Source: Siphonodentalium dalli (lineage: Eukaryota; Mollusca; Scaphopoda; Gadilida; Siphonodentaliidae). Taken from it: 64,000 bases of DNA. This document shows positions 23,720 to 33,104 of the stretch, piece after piece. Position 1 is the first letter of the stretch; every line of letters starts with the position of its first letter. The stretch is taken from assembly GCA_032622095.1 (NCBI GenBank), contig CP136068.1, positions 129,153,989 to 129,217,988 of the forward strand. The letters run 5' to 3'. The position numbers and the translations under genes are program-made. The notes under the pieces were generated by a model. It made no database searches. It was not told the origin of the DNA and was given only the letters and a program-made list of their open reading frames with translations.

Positions 23720-24238
23720 CCCTTTCAGTGCCAGGGGCCGATCTCATGGGCCCTAATTTACGGTATGTAGAGTGCCAGGGCCGATAAAAACAGTCCTAAA
23801 AAACAAAAAAAAACAAAAAAATAAAAAAAACATTTCTTTTTAGATTTCTTTTGTTTTTTGGGTTGAAATTTTGTTGGGTATGCTTTAGCATGCTATAGCG
23901 AATTTAAAAACAAACTGGATAAAACCTTAGGGGCATGTTATAACTCAAAACCATCACCATGTATTCATAGTAATAATTTTGATGCCCATGAAAAACGTAA
24001 GATTCCCTGGCACTAAACCTACAAAATAAGTCTTGCACTGAAAGAGTTAAAGAATATAAGAAAAAATTATTAAAATTGTAAAAAATTGTAAAAAATAATA
24101 ACAAATGATGAAAAATTGTTAGGCCAATGCATTCTGTTATATATGCGAGGCGACATATTGTCGACTCGCATATATAAGAGAATGTATTGGCACAGGGTAT
24201 ATGAGTTGATACAAAAATCGGACTTGGCACTGAAAGGG
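23720..24238. mobile_element. piggyBac-like MITE, 519 bp, TTAA target-site duplication
   Basis: The ends are CCCTTTCAGTGCCA on the left and its perfect reverse complement on the right, each flanked by TTAA (23716-23719 and 24239-24242). Units 2 and 3 of the same tandem array show related flanks, and unit 2 has a single TTAA at the equivalent empty site (about 25464). CCC-starting termini plus TTAA are the piggyBac hallmark. There is no transposase, so it is non-autonomous. Inside there is a near-perfect hairpin at about 24137-24176 and a degenerate internal copy of the right end ('gcactgaaagagttaa', about 24034). Confidence 0.9.
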
Positions 24239-24707
24239 TTAACACGGGCTACATTCTGGAGTGTTTGTCTGATCATCATGGAATTTGTCATGGATGTTAG
24301 TATTGACATGTAGATGGGAAATAGTCATCATTTTGGGGTCATTCGGTCATGAAACAATGCTGCTGGCAGCCATCTTGGATTTTACTCTTTGCATGACTAC
24401 ATCCATTGGCATGGGCTACAGGTCGTACATTTGGTCGGATCATTATGAAATTTGTCATGGCTGTTGACATTGACATGCAGATGGGAAACGAGTCATTTTG
24501 GGTTTATTCGCCATAAAAAAAACATGGCCATCAGTAGCCACCTTGGACTATGGGACTATTGGATACTCGCATATATAAGAGAATGTAATGGCACAGGATA
24601 GTTAATGCTGCACTAGCGCAGCTCCGGTCATGACATGGTTCAAAATCATACAAAAGCCTTCTGTATTTATCTGTATTTCACAAATAATAAAGCAATGGGT
24701 GTGCAAT

Positions 24708-25925
24708 AAAACTAATATTATTGTTCATGTGTCTTTTGGGTCCCGATCGCTCGGGGATGAGTGGCAGGCCACGGAAGAAGACCGAAATGGATGGTAATGA
24801 TATTGAGTAAAGCTAAGATGGTTAAAAATAAATATTTGGTCAAACTTATTTGAACATTTTGAAATCCAAAACTTATGTAGTTTAATCGATTCCTCACATT
24901 TTTAGCTCAACTTTACTTTGTAAAGTTTGAGTTATTGCCATGGGTTGGTAACTGTCGTCCATGTTTGTGTCCATCAACAATTTCAATTAGCACTGGCAAC
25001 ATGTTGTACATTTGGTCAGATCATTATTAAATTTGTCATGGCTGTGGACATTGACATGCAGATGGGAACGAGTCATTTTGGGGTCTTTCGGCAAAAAATA
25101 CATGTCGCCGGCAGCCATCTTAGATTTCAAAATTCAAACCATTAGCACGGGTAACAGTCCATACTGTTGGTCTGATCATCATTAAATTTGTCGGGGATGT
25201 TAATATTAACATGTAGATGGGAACGAGTCATTTTTGGGATATTCGGCCATAAAACTTAGATCCCAGCAGCCATCTTGGATTTTACTTTTTGCATGACTAA
25301 ATCCTTTGGCACGGGCCACAGGTCGTAGCTTTAGTCCATTTGTTATAACATTTGTCATGGCTGTTGACATTGACACATATATGGGAATGAATCATTTTGG
25401 GGTCATTCGGCACAAAAATCATGGCCGCCAGTGGCCATCTTGGATTTAAAAATTCAATCCATTAACACGGGCTACATTCTGGAGTGTTTGTCTGCTCATC
25501 ATGGAATTTGTCATGGATGTTAGTATTGACATGTAGATTGGAAATAGTCATCATTTTGGGGTCATTCGGCCATGAAACAATGCTGCTGGCAGCCATCTTG
25601 GATTTTACTCTTTGCATGACTACATCCATTGGCATGGGCTACAGGTCGTACATTTGGTCGGATCATTATGAAATTTGTCATGGCTGTTGACATTGACATG
25701 TAGATGGGAACGAGTCATTTTGGGTTTATTCGCCATAAAAAAGGGCCACCAGTAGCCATCTTGGACTATGGGACTATTGGGTACTCGCATATATAAGAGA
25801 ATGCACTGGCACAGGATAGTTAATGCTGCACTAGCTCAGCTCCGGTCATGACATTGTTCAAAATCATTTAAAAGACTTCTGTATTTACCTGTATTTCACA
25901 AATATTAAAGCAATGGGTGTGCAAT
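24708..25925 (+). repeat. Higher-order tandem unit 2 (empty MITE site)
   Basis: It is colinear with unit 1 but shorter by the MITE. A relic of MITE-like sequence ('tcgcatatataagagaatg') lies near its end at about 25784, matching one at about 24565 in unit 1, so an older insertion preceded the duplication. The open frames on the plus strand repeat between units and are not coding. Confidence 0.85.
24740..24793 (+). other. Exon-like 54-bp segment, copy 2, acceptor lost
   Basis: The 17 codons read as in copy 1, with one silent change (CCT to CCC). The base before the splice site has changed, so 'ttttag' is now 'ttttgg' and the acceptor AG is destroyed. The donor 'gtaatg' remains. If copies 1 and 3 are exons, this one is probably skipped. 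Confidence 0.35.
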
Positions 25926-26850
25926 AAAACTAATATTATTGTTCATGTGTCTTTTAGGTCCTGATCGCTCGGGGATGAGTGGCAGACCACGGAAGAAGAC
26001 TGAAATGGATGGTAATGATATTGAGTAAAGTTAAGATGGTTAAATATAAATATTTGGTCAAACTTATTTGAACAATTTGTAATCCAAAACTTATGTAGTT
26101 TAATCGATTCCTCACATTTTTAGCTCAACTTTACTTTGTAAAGTTTGAGTTATTGCCATGGGTTGGTAACTGTCGTCCATGTTTGTGTCCATCAACAATT
26201 TCAATTAGCACTGGCAACATGTTGTACCTTTGGTCATATCATTATTAAATTTGTCATGGCTGTAGACATTGACATGCAGATGGGAACGAGTCATTTTGGG
26301 GTCTTTCGGCAAAAAATACATGACCGCCGGCAGCCATCTTAGATTTCAAAATTCAAACCATTAGCACGGGTAACAGGCCATACTGTTGGTCTGATCGTCA
26401 TTAAATTTGTCGGGGATGTTAATATTAACATGTAGATGGGAACAAGTAATTTTTGGGATATTCGGCCATAAAACATAGATCCCAGCAGCCATCTTGGATT
26501 TTACTCTTTACTCTTTTAATCATTTTGGGGTCATTCGGCAAAAAAACATGGCCACCAGCTGCCGTCTTGGATTTCGAATTCAAAATATTAGCTACATGCT
26601 GGAGTGTTCATCTGATCAGCATGGAATTTTTCGTGGGTGTTAACATTGACATGTAGATGGGAATGAGTCATTATGGGGTCATTTGGCAAAAACAACATGG
26701 CTGTTAGTGGCCATCTTGGACTATGGGAGACTCACATAATAAGAAAATGAACTGGTACAGGATATTTAATGGTCCCACCATGAAAGGGTTAGAAACCATT
26801 TAATGCCTTCTGTATTTACCTGCATTTTACAAGTAATAATAGTTTTAAAA
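25926..26850 (+). repeat. Higher-order tandem unit 3 (partial)
   Basis: It begins as units 1 and 2 do and is colinear for about 600 bp. It then diverges into shorter, more degenerate monomers near 26500-26850. A MITE-like remnant ending 'catgaaagggttag' lies near 26778. Confidence 0.75.
25958..26011 (+). other. Exon-like 54-bp segment, copy 3
   Basis: The acceptor 'cttttag' and donor 'gtaatg' are intact. Relative to copy 1 it has two silent changes: the Arg codon in SGRPRK is aga instead of agg, and the Thr codon is act instead of acc. The frame and all 17 residues are kept. Confidence 0.4.
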
Positions 26851-28262
26851 TTCAATCCATTATCACGGGCTACAGTCTGTTCGTTTGATTATTATGAAAT
26901 TTGTCATGGTTGTTAACATTGACATGTAGATGGGAACGTGATATCTTGGGGTCATTCGGCATTAAAACATGGATTTTTATCTTTGCATGAATAATCCTTG
27001 GGCACAACCAGATGATCACATCGATCATCTGATCCATCAACAAACTTCATATGGATCATCACGGTGACATTTAGATGGGAGCCATCATAGTTTTTCGAAT
27101 GTCATTTAAAACATGGCCACCAGCGGAATGACTGAATTATTCGGCACACCATACATGCCACCCCCACACCCGATCATCTCCAAACTTAATATGGAACATG
27201 AAATAAAATGGCCAGCAGCCATCTTGGATTTCAAATGGCTCTGATGGCAAATTGTCTGTGTATATTTGATTCATTTTGCATTTTTACCTCAACTTACTTT
27301 GTAAGTTTGAGCTATTTCCATGGGTTGGCGTCCGTCGTCCGTGTGTGCGTGTGTCCGTCAACAATATTTGTTTGGCGCGGGCTACAGGTCGTATCTTTGG
27401 TCTGATCTTTATGAAATTTGTCATGAATGTTGACTTTGACATGTCGATGGGAACGAGTCATTTTGGGGTCATTCGGCCAAAAAACATGGCCGCTGGTGGC
27501 CGTCTTGGATTTCAAATTTGAATCTATTAGCGCGGGCTACAGGCTGTACTGTTTGTCTGATCATCATAAAATTTGTCATGAATGTTGACATTTACATGTA
27601 GATGGGAACGAGTCATTTCAGGATCATTCGGCCAAAAAAACTTGGCCGCTGGTGGCCATCTGGATTTTACTCTTTGCATCACTAAATCATTTGACACATC
27701 CTACAGACCACATCTCTGATCCGATCATCACCAATCTTCATATGGACCATCGGGGTGACCTCTAGATGGGAACGAGTCATTTTGGGGTCATTTTCCCAAA
27801 AAACATGGCCGCCGGCAGCCATATTGAATTTTACTCTTTGTATCACTAATACTTTGACACACCCTACATACCATATCCCTGATCTGATCATCACCAAACT
27901 GCATATGGAGCATCGGGGTGACCTCTTGATGTGAACGAGTCATTTTGGGGTCATTTGGCAAAAGGCCACAATGGTCATTTTGGATTTTGCTCTTTGTATA
28001 ACTTAATATTTCTACAAAATCCATTAGCATGGGATATAGACCGATCTGTTTGTTTGATCTTCGTGAAATTGTCATGGATGTTGACATTGGCATGTAGATG
28101 GGAACAAGTCATTTTGGTGTCATTCGGCAAAAAAACATGGCCACCGGTGGCCATTTTAGAATTTACTCTTTGCATCACTAAATCCTTTGGCACACCCTAC
28201 AGACCACATATCTCCATTTACTGTCAACCATTAAATTATTCCCCTACTTAAGTTGAGCTACA
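26850..28262 (+). repeat. Diverged array of about 165-bp monomers
   Basis: Degenerate monomers share 'gacatgtagatgggaac', 'cattcggc', 'atggccgc' and 'catcttggatttta'. From 27283 to 28262 the array is bounded by an imperfect inverted pair, 'acctcaacttac' on the left and 'acttaagttgagcta' on the right. This suggests a self-contained dispersed element with an internal minisatellite. Open frames on both strands are periodic artefacts. Confidence 0.75.
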
Positions 28263-29045
28263 GTGTCATTGATATTTTCATTTGGTTCACCACTATGAGG
28301 ACATTCAATGGATTGCTCAATTGTTTTGTTCAGGATTTTCATTCAACTGTTATTCATCTTTGTTTATCTGAGAATGCAGATTTGTAGGTGCGTCTGCCTG
28401 AGATCTCATGTATGCCCATGCACAAATGCGGTATGCACTAGACGATATGACATCTCTTGTTGCTTCCGGTGTGCAAGGCAAGGCACATTTTTTGTGGGCC
28501 CAGGACAATGTGGTAAAACCCATTGCTCATTCTGATGTGGGCACCATAAATAAAACACAGTTTGTTTATTATCTCATCCTAAATACGTTTTATACAGTTT
28601 CCTTTTATAAAATCGTAGATAAAATTTGAAGACACCTGTCTGGAAACAATGCTATCGATTAATATTGATTTTATATCAATATTTTCCTTTTTCAAGTAGG
28701 TCATATATTCATTACTATTGTTTAGAACCATCATGAATCGTTAATGTGGTAGAGAAAGAGTTCTACCGCTTTGTACGATCAGCGACTATTATACCACTAA
28801 ATTCAAAATAAAACCAATATTAATTGTTAGAAGCATTTCCGGACAGGAGTCTTCCATTCACATTTATTATTTTATAACCAGGAAACTATATAAAACTTGT
28901 TATATGAGAGATAACCCATCTTTAATTATCGATTAAATGACATGATAATCGATTAAGAATATATCTAATAATTGCAGCCATATTGCATTTCGATGCTTTC
29001 TTGACATAAATCTAAGTGTAAAACTTTAATCTTATTAGTTGCAAG
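28263..29045. other. No gene recognised
   Basis: This sequence is mostly unique. A frame at 28408-28629 and an overlapping one at 28308-28535 are open; the latter contains GPGQCGKT, which fits a P-loop by pattern alone. Neither has flanking family similarity, so I do not call a gene. Confidence 0.35.
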
Positions 29046-29540
29046 TCTGGCGTTAGTGTGTCTGACATTTGCTGAATGAGGTCTCTAGGATGGTGAATTT
29101 AGTGATGCTATCCTGCACGCCATGATGGAATAAGCAAATTCATCCTCTAGGACCCTCTGCCCAGGCCCCAACTGTTATGGGAGATCCAGGACAAGTTCCC
29201 CAGTTGGTTATGTGCACCCATTGGGCACCTCGGTTATGCATTTTATCTTCTGCAAGTTAGGAAGACAGCCCGATAGGGCTAGGCTACCCCCGACAATATA
29301 CTGCTTTACCTTATTATGTATTTCTGCCATTGTATAATTCATGTATATTGTAAATAAATTATCCTATCCTGAACAAAAGGGGACAAGTAACTAAAATAAT
29401 GTTGATTTGAAACTCTAGATGCTTCCAATAAGATGAGGCCTAAGCAGAATGAGGCCATCATAGGGTGAATTTGGTGATGTTAGCATGCTATGCAGGGTAG
29501 CATACCACTAAATTCACCCTCTGGGGTATGGCTGAAACCG
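29046..29540. repeat. Foldback-type repeat segments around a LINE tail
   Basis: Two related hairpin-forming segments, about 29060-29155 and about 29445-29525, share 'gaatgaggtc/ccat' and 'ggtgaattt.gtgatg'. The second forms a clear stem: 'agggtgaatttggtgatg' faces 'ctaaattcaccct'. Between them sits a 5'-truncated LINE 3' end. The segment at 29052-29080 has an inverted partner at 30494-30522. Confidence 0.5.
29156..29372 (+). mobile_element. 3' end of a LINE, 5'-truncated
   Basis: A GC-richer part with stem potential ('agcccgatagggctaggct', about 29268) is followed by AT-rich sequence and a tail 'aaattatcctatcct' near 29352-29370. The layout is the same as the LINE tails at 10351 and 14165. 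It is probably an independent truncated insertion inside the hairpin repeat. Confidence 0.5.
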
Positions 29541-30424
29541 TTACCATGGTGTATCAAGTCGTTACCATTAGTTAATTGCAATGTGGTTACATCAAGGATC
29601 GAAGCTGGTCTACGTTGTGACCTTTGTGACATATTCATGACAGTGCAATGAACATCATGATGTTTGTATATATATCAGGAGTGTCATGTGCCAATTTTGA
29701 TTTCCGTGCAAATAGGAACATGCGAGAGCGATGTTACAGGTAGTAAACCTAATCAATGTCGAGGTTAGGCTGAAAGCACGTGGAATCAAAGCATGTGTGT
29801 TACGGAGGGTCCCCGTGCATGCAAAGAACCCCCCCCCCCCCCCCACAGGTTATTTAATTAGATGCTGATGCAAAAGCAAGTTGATATAATACGCAGTGCA
29901 ATTATTTGATACAAGCAGTTCTTGTCAATTGCAAAGGCATATCTTCTTATCAAGTTGTGCACAGGTACATTTATGCCCGTACATATACATATACATGTAC
30001 GTGTATATCCTACCATAAATTACTTTATTAAGCATATATACATGCCTGTATATTATATATGGGCCTATATAGTGGCCAGAAAAAGATCGGACGATAACAT
30101 TAAATAAACTTTTGAGTACCATGTCACATTGCATCTAGCCTGCTATAAATATGAGAGACTTATATTGATGTCCCCTTATACAGTTTGATAGTATATTACG
30201 CTGCAGTGAAGATAGAAGGAACCACCTGAGTTTCATTTAGAACACTATGGGTTTGCCAATTTCCCTGACGTCGCGCGAATGCTAATTAATTACCGACAAT
30301 TTCGAATGTTTTCTTTCCATTTATAACTGAACATGTCGGCCTTTGTTTGAATTAAATTGAATCGATTGTCATGTATAATATACTTCATATGGTATAGACA
30401 TCATATGTCAATATACGCCTGCTG
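29541..30424. other. No gene recognised; contains a poly(C) run
   Basis: The sequence is AT-rich and unique. A run of 17 C lies at about 29829-29845. The region near 29975-30060 is rich in 'atatacatg' steps. No coding frame or splice-bounded segment stands out. Confidence 0.4.
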
Positions 30425-30525
30425 TTAACCGGTTATCCTTGGTTAATTCAAATGGTTAACTGAAAATTCCATAACCATTTCAGCCCTACTGTGCGGACCT
30501 CATTCTGCAAATGTCAGACAAACTA
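30425..30525. repeat. Remnant of a DNA-transposon-like end
   Basis: 'taaccggttatccttggtta' (about 30426) and 'tggttaactg' (30452) suggest short inverted pieces. They are followed by 'cagccctact' (30482), a type of end common in hAT-like elements. The adjoining 'cattctgcaaatgtcagaca' (about 30500) is the inverted partner of 29052-29080. This is low-copy evidence only. Confidence 0.3.
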
Positions 30526-30586
30526 ATTTCAGGCTCGATTAGTTGTGATAATAGATATCTAATACTCATTGATTTATTTTTTCTAG

Positions 30587-30642
30587 GACAATCCTCTTAT
30601 CAGTCATATAAAGAACAGGAAGGCCGTGATTGGCGTAAAGCG
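30587..30642 (+). other. Exon-like 56-bp segment (E1)
   Basis: It is bounded by 'ttattttttctag' and 'gtaagt', both near-ideal splice signals. Two frames are open. Phase 0 reads DNPLISHIKNRKAVIGVK plus two bases. The frame that accepts two bases of a split codon reads QSSYQSYKEQEGRDWRKA. The first joins in frame to the segment at 32456-32514. I do not recognise the protein. Confidence 0.4.
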
Positions 30643-31685
30643 GTAAGTTGCAATCAGCTGACTAAAGTACATTAAATTAATTAATACCTATCAACCTTTG
30701 TGGTGTCCAAACGTTTTACAGATATAAGTTACCTCCTGCACCGAGAGTATATGGAGATTTGATAACTGAATTTGAAATTTAAAACAAATAACATCCAAGT
30801 ATTACATTTCCAGGGACATAACAACCTTATCATCGCATCCATATGAATATCTTAAATTTAACACCCGTAAAATTGATATTTCTTCAGCTTTGAGGGTCAA
30901 AAATATTTGATTTGAGTCTAGAAACCCACCTTTCAAAGCTCATAGCTATTAGATTTCGATTTTTTTAATTTATTTTCTACACCTCGAATTCCTCACCTAC
31001 ATATACACGTCACCATGCCAATTAAGGCACTCACTGCTCATACACCAACCCGATAATACATTCACGCCCTGTATACTATTTAGGGTCCAGCGAATATTCG
31101 GTATTCGTAATCATATTTTATTCGACCACAGTATTCGATTCGAATTTGATTCGAGAATCGGTGCCGAATATCTAGCGAATATCTTAAATTATTTTTGCGA
31201 TGTTTTACCCATCAGAATGAACCAGTTATTAGCGCAATCGGGAAGGAATGTGTACGATATTAATACGTATTATCTTCCAGGCAGTATATGATCAGATCAC
31301 AGGACATTAGTGTCCAACCTCATTCTCGCTAAACATTGTGACTTTGTGGTATATGTAGACAACTAATTCAACCTTTCATCACATAAATGAAACTTGTTAA
31401 TCATAATTCTGCTGTCCGTTTCCGCGAATAATGTTTGCAGTTCTAGATATAAACTGGGATTCCTTCGTGAGGTTTCCGATTATCAGATGCATGTTGCTTA
31501 TTTTCTATATGGTGTGTTGGGACTACCACTTAAGTTTTTTTTGTATTGAAATTGAATGATGTTTATAATGGTATGTATATATACCCATGTGGAGCACTCG
31601 CAATCTCATACATACTAGATCTGCATGCAGAGTGCATTAGATGTATTTTGTTCTGACCATAGTATACGTGTATGCATGGATCAGG
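30643..31685. other. Intron-like or intergenic sequence, no gene recognised
   Basis: The segment is AT-rich. Around 31090-31190 there are several 'attcga'/'tcgaat' steps and 'gcgaatattcggtattcg', a degenerate palindromic patch that may be a MITE relic. No coding frame was seen. Confidence 0.4.
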
Positions 31686-31689
31686 TATT

Positions 31690-32350
31690 TGGAGGGTTAA
31701 TAGCGACCCTGAGTGGGTTTCCATGACACCCCTGCACTTATATTGCCCTTAAAATCACTCATATGGTCCATATGGGGGGTCCGGGCTGGACCGGGATGGT
31801 CCGGGCTGGTCCGGGCTGTCAGCGTCGTTATCGGTAAACATAATCGGCGATGGCGGCATTTTGGGGGTTAATTGCCAGGCATTCGTGGGCGATTCGCCCT
31901 TGTATCTTCGTGAGTGTAGTCGAGGGTAGTTCCATAACACATATGTAAGGAGTTGTTAGACGTACGAGGACATTAAGAGGGTCCGGGCTGTGAGTTTGTT
32001 TAATGGGGGTGCAATTTTGTAATTCTGCCTGAATCTGGGAAGTTTAGGGGTTAATAAGCGGCACTTCCGTTTGACATTGACCACTCTCCGTGCGTATTTG
32101 GGTTTCATTAACACCCTCGCACAGATATGGATACTAAAATCACACCTGGACGCAGCAGGGGCGGTCCGGGCTGTTAGCTTCATTTCACGACGGACATTTG
32201 CGCCAATGTCGGCATTTTGAGGGTTAATAGCTACCCTGAGTGGGTTTCCATGATACCCCTGCACTTATATTGGCCTTACAATCACTCATATAGTCCATAT
32301 GAGGGGTCCGGGCTGGTCCTGGCTGGTCCGGGCTGGTCCGGGCGGTGTTT
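31690..32350. repeat. About 260-bp tandem repeat with 'ggtccgggct' sub-repeats
   Basis: The segment 'gagggttaatagc.accctg' to 'ggtccatatg' plus a run of 'ggtccgggct' units occurs at about 31693-31822 and again at about 32218-32345. A diverged middle unit (about 31978-32217) keeps 'ggtccgggctgt' and 'cggcattttg'. It is GC-rich compared with its surroundings. The minus-strand frames across it are repeat artefacts. Confidence 0.7.
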
Positions 32351-32455
32351 AGTCACACCGGCCATAGAATATGTGCAGGTTAGCCTTCTCTTCGATAAAG
32401 TTTAAAAATGATTGATTAAGAACAGTTTGTTGAATGTTAATTTAGTTTTTTTCAG

Positions 32456-32514
32456 ACAGCATCCAGCATCCAGCTATATTCCCGTCAAAGATACATTACA
32501 CACTGAACTACATG
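32456..32514 (+). other. Exon-like 59-bp segment (E2)
   Basis: It is preceded by 'gtttttttcag' and followed by 'gtatat'. Taking one base of a split codon, it reads QHPASSYIPVKDTLHTELH and leaves one base. That phase fits E1 (two trailing bases, giving an Arg at the join). In phase 0 the frame meets TGA at 32504. The gene is unknown. Confidence 0.38.
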
Positions 32515-33104
32515 GTATATTCATTTTTATTCACAAAGGAGGGATCTATGAGACCCGTTTGAAATTTTATTATTTTGGTACGAAATAGGTTAAGTAACTT
32601 TTTGAATCGTTATTATGACGTGGCAGGTCACGTGCCCTCTAGCTATATATTAGCAAGCCGGTACTGTTTACAGCCTCTTTTCACCCTTGTGTTCAAGATT
32701 GAGGGAAGTGATATGAGTAACAATGAACCTGGACGTACTTATTACAGTAATAGCTAGGCTTACACCAAATCACCTTCTGTACTATTGCGTTTATTGTCTG
32801 GTTCATTTATTCGTTTAGTTTTAACCAGTTCCATGTTTTTAATTTGTTGTGTATTCGTTTCTGATTTGGGAAACGACACATAATTCTTAAATTATTAACA
32901 GAGTGACAATTTCATGTATGCAAACTATGTCTTTAATATATCAATGTGTGTGCAAGGAGTGTGTGAGTAGTGTACGAATGTCGACACCCCCACCGTCTAT
33001 ATATCTATGCAATCGTTGTTATCAGATATTGTTCTGTACATAAATGTGTAATATAATGAAAAAATAAAATATTATAAAAAAAAAAAATAAAAAAAAAAAA
33101 AATA
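32515..33104. other. No gene recognised; A-rich end
   Basis: The sequence is AT-rich and ends in an A-rich tract at about 33056-33105 that abuts the first monomer of the next array. The A-rich tract could be the tail of a retrotransposed or slipped sequence; nothing upstream identifies it. Confidence 0.4.

Larger units (their letters stand above)
22962..24707 (+). repeat. Higher-order tandem unit 1 (carries exon-like segment and a MITE)
   Basis: The unit begins 'aaaactaatattattgttc' and recurs at about 24708 and 25926. In order it holds a 54-bp exon-like segment, a spacer, the phrase 'tttttagctcaa', then several monomers of about 165 bp ('tgacatgtagatgggaac', 'agccatcttggatttta', 'gggctacaggtcgta'). 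It differs from unit 2 chiefly by the MITE at 23720-24238. Confidence 0.85.

Noticed and set aside
28408-28629. Second P-loop pattern GPGQCGKT and an overlapping 73-residue frame
   Set aside because: Only the bare pattern fits; there is no family context on either side and two competing frames. Chance is likely.
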